From assembly GCA_015068235.1 (NCBI GenBank), contig SVKY01000020.1:1-37855 (forward strand): DNA of 37,855 nt, in the 5' to 3' direction. The position numbers were made by a program, and so were the translations under genes. The notes beneath the pieces were generated by a model. The model saw only the letters and a program-made list of their open reading frames with translations. It did not search any database and was not told the origin of the DNA. The DNA is from Oscillospiraceae bacterium (lineage in GTDB: Bacteria > Bacillota > Clostridia > Oscillospirales > Oscillospiraceae). How positions within the stretch are numbered: the stretch's first letter is position 1; every line of letters starts with the position of its first letter. Shown here piece after piece: positions 11,498 through 17,146 of this stretch.

Positions 11498-11654
11498 TTG
11501 ATAAATTCCGATTTATCGAGCTGTTGGCTGCGTTTTGACACCGTAGGGGCGCACGACTCTGTGCGCCCGTGCAGGCACTTCGTGTGGGCGGACAGAGTCG
11601 TCCGCCCCTACAATTTGAAAAACAAAACTCACCGATAAATCGGAATTTAATCAA
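11498..11654. repeat. MITE-like inverted-repeat element, copy 1
   Basis: Near-identical terminal inverted repeats (TTGATAAATTCCGATTTAT and its complement, one 1-nt indel over 22 bases) bound about 157 bp with no ORF. Inside is a second large inverted repeat built on GTAGGGGCGGACGAC and its complement. The same element occurs in opposite orientation at 34181-34320. It is non-autonomous and no transposase is visible here. Confidence 0.75.
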
Positions 11655-11673
11655 TACTTCTACCGGGTTTTAG

Positions 11674-11834
11674 GGCGTATCCGAAAACCGTCAAAACGCT
11701 CAAACAGCGGTGCTTTTTCCGCTGTATTGCGCCGTTTTTTCTTGCAATACACAAAGTATTTCGGCGAAAAAAAATGGCTGATTCAACGAAAAAATCCCTC
11801 GATGTTGGTCACTCTGCCGATTTTCAGATACGCC
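11674..11834. repeat. MITE-like inverted-repeat element with GGCGTATC ends
   Basis: The left end GGCGTATCCGAAAAC (11674-11688) is matched by the complement of the right end (GGCGTATCTGAAAATC, 11834-11819). The 161 bp between contains no convincing ORF. Only one copy is present in this window, so calling it mobile is inference from the end structure and from its position among other such elements. Confidence 0.5.
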
Positions 11835-11874
11835 ATAGTATAAAAAGCGTTTTTTTACTGCCTTCGCCGATTAA

Positions 11875-12016
11875 TACTGATTCTTGAATAAAATATTTAA
11901 TCAAGAACACCATGTGCTACACGCACTCACATCCTGCAAAAGCACGATGTGCAGTCTCATACAGTTCTTGACGCACCTTCGGTGCTATAAAAAGCTTTCT
12001 TTAACAAGAACTGGTA
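11875..12016. repeat. Multi-hairpin element, copy 1 (TACT-ended)
   Basis: The ends TACTGATTCTTG and the complement TACCAGTTCTTG form imperfect terminal inverted repeats around 142 bp with several internal hairpins (an 11-bp stem with one mismatch at 11880-11906, and GCACC-TTC-GGTGC). The flanking triplets are TAA on the left and TCA on the right, an imperfect duplication. The ends align with copies at 12129-12297 and 34704-34868. Confidence 0.6.
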
Positions 12017-12078
12017 TCAAATCTGTTGCAGCCTGCCGAGATTTTCGATCATAATTTTGGCATGCTCTTGCGCACAAC

Positions 12079-12107
12079 TTGTAAAATATCTTTCAATATG
12101 ATATAGT
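12079..12107 (+). promoter_or_regulatory. Probable promoter of the radical SAM gene
   Basis: TTGTAA (12079-12084) and TATAGT (12102-12107) have a 17-base spacer. Transcription from here would run through the hairpin element at 12129-12297 before reaching the ATG at 12314, giving a leader of about 200 nt. Confidence 0.55.
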
Positions 12108-12128
12108 AGCATCATAAACAGCGCCTTA

Positions 12129-12297
12129 TACTAATCTCTAATTAAAATGAGACTCTTGTCTCATTTTAATTGCAATGTTTGCATCAGAGATTGTATGAGA
12201 CGTGTTTTCGCGATTCTTACCTTATAATCGCGAAAACCCAACGCCGAATCGGCGTTGCCTATCTGATTAAAAGTCTTCTTTTAATCAGATAGTAGTA
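12129..12297. repeat. Multi-hairpin element, copy 2 (TACT-ended, TTA duplication)
   Basis: This 169-bp element is flanked by TTA on both sides (12126-12128 and 12298-12300). Its ends are TACTAATCTCT and TACTACTATCT, inverted. Inside are perfect hairpins: a 14-bp stem at 12140-12171 with loop TCTT, a 12-bp stem at 12204-12237, a 7-bp stem at 12239-12257 and a 15-bp stem at 12259-12292, again with loop TCTT. It ends 16 bases before the radical SAM start codon, so it forms most of that gene's leader. Confidence 0.75.
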
Positions 12298-12313
12298 TTA
12301 GAGGGGTGATAGA

Positions 12314-13171
12314 ATGTACAAAACCGCCAATGCGTATTATCACGAAAAATTTGGCTGCAAGGTGTACAAGCTTTCTCTTGATGGAGGCTTCACCTGCCCC
12401 AACCGTGATGGAAGCATTTCTACCGAGGGTTGTATTTTCTGTTCTGCGCTCGGCAGTGGCGAGTTCGCAGAACATGGAGCAGATATCCGCATGCAATTGG
12501 AACTGGCAAAAAAGCGTGTGGAGAGAAAAATCAAAAACGGAAAATATATTGCCTATTTTCAATCCTTCACCAACACCTATGCGCCCATCGACCGGCTGAA
12601 AGCCCTGTTTTATGAAGCGATCGCACCGGATTACATTGTGGGCTTAAACATTGCCACACGACCGGATTGTCTTTCCGAAAGCGTCATAGAACTCCTGAAA
12701 GAGCTCAACGCCATCAAACCGGTAACGGTGGAGTTAGGCTTGCAGACCGCAGACGACCGAGTGGCAAAATACATCAATCGAGGCTATCAAACAGAGGTTT
12801 ACGCAGATGCCGTTCTCCGATTGAAGCAAGCCGAATTAGAGGTGATCACCCATATTATCATTGGTCTGCCCAATGATGATCCGATATCCACCACACGCTT
12901 TGCAGTAGCCTGTGGTACCGACGGCGTGAAATTTCACCTTTTGCATATTCTTAAAAACACTCGCCTTGCGGAAGAATACAAAGCCGGCTGTTTCAAGGCT
13001 CTGACCTTAGAGGAATACGCCGAGCTTCTGAAAAACTGCATCGACCTTTTACCAAAGCATATCGTCGTGCACCGGATCACGGGCGACGGCGCAAAAAAGG
13101 ATTTGATCGCCCCTTTGTGGTCAGCGGACAAAAAGAAAACCCTGAATTATCTTAACGCCTATCTTGCGTAA
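12314..13171 (+). CDS. TIGR01212-family (YhcC/YtqA-like) radical SAM protein
   Basis: The 285-residue protein starts at an ATG preceded by GAGGGGTGAT. Near the N-terminus FTCPNRDGSISTEGCIFC carries three Cys in C-x9-C-x2-C spacing, which is the variant 4Fe-4S/SAM motif of the TIGR01212 family. The C-terminal HRITGDGAKKDLIAPLWSADK is also typical of that family, and the length is normal. A cytoplasmic iron-sulfur SAM enzyme is expected. The precise reaction of this family is not established with certainty, so no substrate is given. It is one of only three complete plus-strand genes in the window and sits between a repeat cluster and a toxin-antitoxin locus. Confidence 0.9.
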   Translation: MYKTANAYYHEKFGCKVYKLSLDGGFTCPNRDGSISTEGCIFCSALGSGEFAEHGADIRMQLELAKKRVERKIKNGKYIAYFQSFTNTYAPIDRLKALFYEAIAPDYIVGLNIATRPDCLSESVIELLKELNAIKPVTVELGLQTADDRVAKYINRGYQTEVYADAVLRLKQAELEVITHIIIGLPNDDPISTTRFAVACGTDGVKFHLLHILKNTRLAEEYKAGCFKALTLEEYAELLKNCIDLLPKHIVVHRITGDGAKKDLIAPLWSADKKKTLNYLNAYLA

Positions 13172-13183
13172 AAACGAAACAGC

Positions 13184-13255
13184 ATGGACACAGAACGAAT
13201 TGCAAGGGCAGAAGTCTTTTTGAAAGAGACCTTTGCCGCAAGTACATATTTATAA
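13184..13255 (+). pseudogene. Truncated 5' stub, possibly of an HD-domain protein
   Basis: A 23-codon frame begins 12 bases after the radical SAM stop and reads MDTERIARAEVFLKETFAA followed by STYL and a stop. It resembles from memory the N-terminus of small clostridial HD-domain hydrolases, whose next residues would be a His/Asp-rich HD region, but the frame ends instead. It may be what is left of a downstream operon gene after the toxin-antitoxin locus came in. The family assignment is tentative. Confidence 0.35.
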
Positions 13256-13289
13256 GAGAGGATTCATTATGGTGATTGGAAAAGCTTAA

Positions 13290-13323
13290 AAAATATGGGT
13301 GGACTTTAACGCTTCCACCCTTT
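13290..13323 (+). terminator. Possible weak terminator after the radical SAM gene
   Basis: GGGTGGA (13297-13303) pairs with TCCACCC (13314-13320) around a 10-base loop. It is preceded by an A-run but followed by only three T, so termination efficiency is uncertain. Confidence 0.4.
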
Positions 13324-13425
13324 CACTGTACGATAAGCCACACATCACCAATGACGAGGATGTTCGTGGGTATAATTAAAGCTGTGTAGCTGGGATAAAA
13401 GTACAAAAATACATCCAAATAGCAC

Positions 13426-13454
13426 TTGACAATCTGCGTCACTGCGCATATAAT
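13426..13454 (+). promoter_or_regulatory. Perfect-consensus promoter of the type III TA locus
   Basis: TTGACA (13426-13431) and TATAAT (13449-13454) are separated by exactly 17 bases. Such a strong constitutive promoter suits an RNA antitoxin that has to be made in excess. Confidence 0.9.
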
Positions 13455-13460
13455 ATTGGT

Positions 13461-13605
13461 GAGGAGTGATACACTCCTGTCTTCGCTGACGGATGATGTG
13501 TGACGGTTCTGACACATCGGTAAAATAAAAATTGACCGAGTGAAGGTGACGAGTGACGGTTCTGACTCGTCGGTAAAATAAAAATTGACCGGGCGAAGAA
13601 TCTGT
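13461..13605 (+). ncRNA. Type III antitoxin RNA with two 53-nt repeats (CptI-like)
   Basis: Downstream of the consensus promoter lie a leader hairpin (7-bp stem, 13462-13478) and two tandem 53-nt repeats at 13495-13547 and 13548-13600. Each repeat has a 7-bp stem around the constant loop GACGGTTCTG, then a constant tail CGGTAAAATAAAAATTGACCG. The stems differ (GATGTGT/ACACATC against GACGAGT/ACTCGTC) at two base pairs, and both sides change together, so pairing is kept. In type III systems the toxin cuts such a precursor into single repeats that fold as pseudoknots and inhibit it. Which bases form the pseudoknot and where cleavage occurs cannot be told from sequence alone. Confidence 0.78.
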
Positions 13606-13641
13606 GAGAACCACCTTGACAACAGGGTGGTTCTTTTTTTT
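13606..13641 (+). terminator. Intrinsic terminator between antitoxin RNA and toxin gene
   Basis: A 9-bp stem (13607-13615 pairing with 13626-13634) is followed by T7. In type III systems a terminator at this spot limits read-through so that antitoxin RNA exceeds toxin mRNA. The toxin RBS (AGAAGG) follows directly. Confidence 0.92.
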
Positions 13642-13661
13642 AGAAAGAAGGATTACACATA

Positions 13662-14141
13662 ATGGAAGCTGTAACCGATATATCCTTATTGTCGTCTAAA
13701 TTTCTTCAAGACTATCCGTGCACACAATACCCCGAAATTATGCATAAGCATGGTCGCCCGTACTCATGCCTTATTATAGATACCCATGATGAATATTATA
13801 TTTGCATTCCTTTTCGCTCTTCGATAACCCACAGCCAGGCGTTTCTATTCAAAAACACACAGCGCTCACAAGGCAGCCGCTCAGGATTGGATTATAAGAA
13901 AATGGTTCTAATAAAAGATGAATCGTACTTTGACCATACAACTGCTGCTATTGTTGACAACGATGAATACAAAGAGGCAATAACCAACTTAGATAGGATT
14001 GCCCGTGAAGCCACACGATATGTGGATGATTACATAGCCCATGTATCGGGGACGAAAACCCTGCACCCGCGTGCATACGACCGTAAATATCGCTTTTCCA
14101 CCTTGCCTTATTTCCATGATATTCTGGGACTGAATAACTGA
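13662..14141 (+). CDS. Type III TA endoribonuclease toxin, CptN/TenpN-like
   Basis: This 159-aa basic/aromatic protein starts 21 bases after the terminator T-run. Conserved-looking blocks are HGRPYSCLIIDTHDEYYICI (about 28-47), PFRSSITHSQAF (about 48-59), a short KNTQRSQGSRSGLDYKK stretch, and the C-terminal LHPRAYDRKYRFSTLPYFHD. The size and the RPY...PFRS.I.H pattern fit the ToxN/AbiQ-CptN-TenpN group of type III toxins, which cleave RNA in the cytoplasm and can cause abortive infection or stabilise DNA. Family context (RNA repeats, then terminator, then toxin) supports this more strongly than the protein alone. CptIN is my best subfamily guess from memory of related gut Firmicutes proteins; TenpIN is the main alternative. 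Confidence 0.78.
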   Translation: MEAVTDISLLSSKFLQDYPCTQYPEIMHKHGRPYSCLIIDTHDEYYICIPFRSSITHSQAFLFKNTQRSQGSRSGLDYKKMVLIKDESYFDHTTAAIVDNDEYKEAITNLDRIAREATRYVDDYIAHVSGTKTLHPRAYDRKYRFSTLPYFHDILGLNN

Positions 14142-14192
14142 GAATGTGTTATTCCCAAACAATAATCATATAATAGCCCGCTTCAGTCTGTC

Positions 14193-14234
14193 AAAAAAAG
14201 GAGACTTACCATTATTTGGTAGGTCTCCTTTTTT
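14193..14234 (+). terminator. Terminator of the toxin gene
   Basis: An 11-bp stem with one G-T pair (GGAGACTTACC, loop 14211-14217, GGTAGGTCTCC) is flanked by A7 and T6. It lies about 50 bases past the toxin stop and could act in both directions. Confidence 0.85.
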
Positions 14235-14302
14235 AGCGATCGCTTTTCTTTGCATTTCGTTAAAATATCTCGTCCATTTTTGCTACAGCCATATGTTTAG
14301 GC

Positions 14303-14327
14303 TTTGTCAACAATTTTGTCAACAATT
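14303..14327. repeat. Two adjoining direct repeats TTTGTCAACAATT
   Basis: The 13-mer occurs at 14303-14315 and 14315-14327. It is in the AT-rich 250-bp gap between the toxin terminator and the tRNA terminator, which otherwise holds no gene. Nearby AACTATCA is also repeated (14348-14367). Such short repeats next to tRNA genes can be recombinase arm sites, but no duplicated tRNA 3' end was seen in the window. Confidence 0.5.
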
Positions 14328-14483
14328 ATTTTAATTTTATGTATCACTAACTATCACAAACTATCAAATAATCAAATGTTTGTTCGAGTATGTAATTAGT
14401 ATAGCACAGAAATAGAATTTTGTAAAGAGTAAAAAAGTTAGGATTCTTACGAAAAATATGGCAAAAATCGTAATAATATTAAA

Positions 14484-14516
14484 GAAAAATCCGTGCCTCA
14501 GAAACGAGGCACGGAT
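14484..14516 (-). terminator. Terminator of the tRNA operon
   Basis: A perfect 11-bp GC-rich stem (14489-14499 with 14506-14516, 6-base loop) is followed on the minus strand by a short T-run. It begins five bases beyond the CCA end of tRNA-Cys. Confidence 0.9.
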
Positions 14517-14520
14517 AAAT

Positions 14521-14595
14521 TGGAGGTGCCGCCCAGATTTGAACTGGGGAATGAAGGTTTTGCAGACCTTTGCCTTACCGCTTGGCCACGGCACC
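14521..14595 (-). tRNA. tRNA-Cys (GCA)
   Basis: A 75-nt cloverleaf reads from G at 14595 to an encoded CCA at 14521. The acceptor GGTGCCG pairs with CGGCACC, the anticodon loop CTGCAAA gives anticodon GCA, and the T-loop is GTTCAAATC. It is the last gene of a five-tRNA operon. Confidence 0.95.
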
Positions 14596-14630
14596 ATATA
14601 TGAAAAGGAACGATCAACGTTCCTTTGTTT

Positions 14631-14706
14631 TGGAGCGGGTGACGAGGCTCGAACTCGCTACCTCCACCTTGGCAAGGTGGCGCTCTACCGGATGAGCTAC
14701 ACCCGC
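14631..14706 (-). tRNA. tRNA-Gly (GCC)
   Basis: A 76-nt cloverleaf with acceptor GCGGGTG/CACCCGC, anticodon loop TTGCCAA (GCC), T-loop GTTCGAGCC and encoded CCA. The spacer to tRNA-Cys contains a 9-bp hairpin (AAAGGAACG with its complement). Confidence 0.96.
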
Positions 14707-14745
14707 ATTTCGGTGCTATGTAAAAACAAAGCACCTTGCGAAGAA

Positions 14746-14821
<76 letters not shown>

Positions 14822-14861
14822 ATTTCGAGCCGAGATAATCTCGGCTCAATGCTTTGAAATA

Positions 14862-14938
14862 TGGCGACCCGGAACGGACTCGAACCGTCGACCTCCAGCG
14901 TGACAGGCTGGCGTGCTAACCGACTGCACCACCGGGCC
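14862..14938 (-). tRNA. tRNA-Asp (GTC)
   Basis: A 77-nt cloverleaf with acceptor GGCCCGG/CCGGGTC, anticodon loop CTGTCAC (GTC), T-loop GTTCGAGTC and encoded CCA. The spacer to tRNA-Phe holds a 9-bp hairpin (GAGCCGAGA, loop TAA, TCTCGGCTC). Confidence 0.96.
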
Positions 14939-14945
14939 AAATTTG

Positions 14946-15021
14946 TGGTGGGAACAACAGGGCTCGAACCTGTGACCCCATGCTTGTAAGGCATGTGCTC
15001 TCCCAGCTGAGCTATGCTCCC
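14946..15021 (-). tRNA. tRNA-Val (TAC)
   Basis: A 76-nt cloverleaf with acceptor GGGAGCA paired to TGTTCCC (G-T allowed), anticodon loop CTTACAA (TAC), T-loop GTTCGAGCC and encoded CCA. First gene of the operon, only 7 bases upstream of tRNA-Asp. Confidence 0.96.
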
Positions 15022-15055
15022 AACTTTGGCGCCGCATCTCTCAGCGACGGGTCTC

Positions 15056-15084
15056 ATTATACACGCACATGCCCTATTTGTCAA
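15056..15084 (-). promoter_or_regulatory. Perfect-consensus promoter of the tRNA operon
   Basis: On the minus strand TTGACA (15084-15079) and TATAAT (15061-15056) are exactly 17 bases apart, 35 bases upstream of tRNA-Val. The AT-rich stretch 15090-15132 before it contains a 10-bp A/T hairpin (15101-15110 with 15121-15130) but no T-run on the minus strand, so hslO transcripts may run into the tRNAs. Confidence 0.92.
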
Positions 15085-15132
15085 GCACTTTTTTTAATTT
15101 TTTTCAAAAATTTTTTAATCTTTTTGAAAAGT

Positions 15133-16014
15133 TTAATTATACAGGGTTTTTAGGAGATTTTCCACATCTTTCGGTGTGAATTTGTAGATCGTATCACAAA
15201 ACTGACATTCGATTTCAATGTCTTTTCCGTCCTCGACGATCTCTTGCAGATCTTTTTTTCCGATTGCGATCAAGCTTTTTTCCACACGTTCAAGGCTGCA
15301 ATAGCATTTATAAGCAACCTCTGTCGGCTCAAAAAATTCCAAATCAAACTCACACAAGACTTTCCGCAAGATCTCCTCTGGCGACATTCCACTCTCGAGC
15401 ATCGGCGTTACCGCACCTGCGCAGGCAATTCCTGTCTCGATCTTGATGATAATATCTTCGGGCGCTCCGGGCAAAAGCTGGATCAGATAGCCACCTGCGA
15501 CCTTGACTGTGCAGTCCGTATCGATTAGAACACCAAGGGCACATGCTGTCGGTGTCTGTTCGCTCTGTGCAAAATATGCAGTGATGTCATCTGCGATCTC
15601 ACCTGTGACCAGCTCGGTGCTGCCGATATACGGCTCCTTCATCTGCAAATCACGAATGACCGTGAGCATGCCGTCTGTACCAACGGCTGCGCCCACATCA
15701 AGCTTGCCTGCATATTTTTCAATCAGGCTGATATGCGGATTGGTCACATAGCCACGGACATTGCCGACAGCGTCACTTGTTGCCAAAATCGTGCCGAGTG
15801 GTCCGCCACCCTTGATTTGGATCGTCATTGCGCCGTTTTCAACCTTCTGAAGGTTTCCCATCATCGACGCAGCAGACAAGACTCGACCGAGTGCCGCTGT
15901 TGCCGTCGGTGTTGTATCGTGTATCTGCCTTGCCCTTTCAACCATCTGTGTTGAGCAAATCGCCATTGCCTTGACATAACCATCGGCTGTGATGGCTCTG
16001 ATAATATGATCCAT
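15133..16014 (-). CDS. hslO: Redox-regulated chaperone Hsp33
   Basis: The 293-aa protein matches Hsp33 throughout: an N-terminal MDHIIRAITADG start, the GGGPLGTILATSD and GYVTNP segments of the core, and a C-terminal zinc switch with CYC (CxC) and CQFC (CxxC). All four zinc Cys are present. Hsp33 is a cytoplasmic holdase that unfolds its C-terminal region when those Cys are oxidised and then binds unfolding proteins. It is the last gene of an operon with a methyltransferase and yerC; the gap to the methyltransferase stop is three bases. Confidence 0.96.
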   Translation of the reverse strand: MDHIIRAITADGYVKAMAICSTQMVERARQIHDTTPTATAALGRVLSAASMMGNLQKVENGAMTIQIKGGGPLGTILATSDAVGNVRGYVTNPHISLIEKYAGKLDVGAAVGTDGMLTVIRDLQMKEPYIGSTELVTGEIADDITAYFAQSEQTPTACALGVLIDTDCTVKVAGGYLIQLLPGAPEDIIIKIETGIACAGAVTPMLESGMSPEEILRKVLCEFDLEFFEPTEVAYKCYCSLERVEKSLIAIGKKDLQEIVEDGKDIEIECQFCDTIYKFTPKDVENLLKTLYN

Positions 16015-16017
16015 AGC

Positions 16018-16758
16018 TTACTCCTTCATTGCGACGATATAAATGCGCTGTTCGTCCATTTTTGGCGCCGTGAGCACACGATCGCCAAAGAGCTGTACTC
16101 TTCCAAACCCCGCATTTTCAAGCCACTGCGTCAATTCCGAGGGCTCGTAGGCGTATTCGCAGTGCTGTTCAAAGCTCCTGCACCAAAGCTCCCCCTGTTT
16201 TTGGAAGAGATCAATGCCGTAATAACAGCAATTCTCCTCCCTGTCAAAATCCACACGCCAAACACAATAGCTTTCCTCGTTCTCATCCAAGAAAACCTGA
16301 CCATCTAAATTTCTCAGCTTATAAGGCGTGTTGATATCAAAAATAAAAATTCCATTGGGTGATAGATTGCGGTAGACTCTTCGCATTGTCTCCTGCACAT
16401 CTTCGGGCTGTGTCACGTAGTTAATGCTGTCGAGCAGGCAAACCGTCATATCCACCGGCATCGGCAAACGAAGTTTTTGCATCGGCTGCCTGATAAAATA
16501 CGGCGGATCGATACAATCGGCAGCCTTCTGCGCAGCAACCGTCAGCATCTCCTCACTCAGATCCGCACCGATGACCCGATAGCCACGCTGCGCCATTAAC
16601 ACAGACATGGAGCCGGTACCGCAGCCTAAGTCAAGCACCGATCTCGGCTGCTTGTCAAATTGGCGCAGTATCGCCTCCAAAAAGTCCAATATTTTCTTAT
16701 ACTCAACATCTGTCGTCAAGCCGTCGTAGGCAGACGCCAGCGCTTCATACGCACTCAT
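16018..16758 (-). CDS. Class I SAM-dependent methyltransferase
   Basis: The 246-aa protein has a Rossmann-type motif I VLDLGCGTGSMSVLMAQRG at about 41-59, an acidic post-I strand GADLSEEML and a motif near DMTVCLLDSINYV that fits the SAM fold. The N-terminal YEALASAYDGLTTDVEYKK is typical of a clostridial group of small methyltransferases of unknown target. Its ATG overlaps the yerC stop by four bases (translational coupling), and hslO follows. The substrate cannot be told from sequence. Confidence 0.88.
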   Translation of the reverse strand: MSAYEALASAYDGLTTDVEYKKILDFLEAILRQFDKQPRSVLDLGCGTGSMSVLMAQRGYRVIGADLSEEMLTVAAQKAADCIDPPYFIRQPMQKLRLPMPVDMTVCLLDSINYVTQPEDVQETMRRVYRNLSPNGIFIFDINTPYKLRNLDGQVFLDENEESYCVWRVDFDREENCCYYGIDLFQKQGELWCRSFEQHCEYAYEPSELTQWLENAGFGRVQLFGDRVLTAPKMDEQRIYIVAMKE

Positions 16759-17051
16759 TTGTTTTCCCCAATACGATCAAAAACCAAGGAATAGGCATCC
16801 TTGCCGTTCATCAAGCTACGGTTGACACGGCTGACAGTCGCAGAGCTTGCACCGGTCTGTGCAAGAATGTCATTATAGATCATGCCCTCATAGAGCATTT
16901 TCGCAACATCATAACGCTGCTCAATCGCTCTAAGCTCCGTCTGTGTGCAAAGATCGTGGAAGAATGCGTAGCACTCCTCAGGTGTTTCCAATGCCAAAAT
17001 CGCACGGTAAAGCTCGCTCTTGGGGTCCGAGTTTTTCTTGCGGTTGTTCAT
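16755..17051 (-). CDS. YerC/YecD-family TrpR-like DNA-binding protein
   Basis: The 98-aa protein matches the YerC/YecD group: a helical N-terminus ELYRAILALETPEECYAFF, then RAIEQRYDVAKML and a helix-turn-helix IYNDILAQTGASSATVSRVN resembling the TrpR reading head. It is first in an operon with the methyltransferase and hslO. A DNA-binding regulator is expected; the regulated genes and any ligand are unknown. Confidence 0.9.
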   Translation of the reverse strand: MNNRKKNSDPKSELYRAILALETPEECYAFFHDLCTQTELRAIEQRYDVAKMLYEGMIYNDILAQTGASSATVSRVNRSLMNGKDAYSLVFDRIGENK

Positions 17052-17091
17052 GGTAATTGCTCCTTAATGCTTTAGTTCTTTCGCTGTTTAC

Positions 17092-17120
17092 AGTATAACA
17101 CTTTCTTTCGCAAAAGTAAA
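17092..17120 (-). promoter_or_regulatory. Promoter of the yerC-methyltransferase-hslO operon
   Basis: TTTACT (17120-17115) and TATACT (17097-17092) are separated by 17 bases on the minus strand, about 40 bases before the yerC ATG. The gap 17052-17146 shows no clear terminator for ylmH. Confidence 0.6.
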
Positions 17121-17146
17121 GCATTATTTTTTAGCGCATTAAAGTT

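Noticed and set aside
13323-13622. Minus-strand 99- and 89-codon frames across the antitoxin repeats
   Set aside because: They read through the RNA repeats and promoter in antisense and give repetitive translations without domains.
13455-13641. Leader plus terminator read as a riboswitch or T-box attenuator
   Set aside because: No T-box sequence or known aptamer core was seen. Tandem full repeats followed by a terminator and a toxin-like ORF fit a type III antitoxin better.
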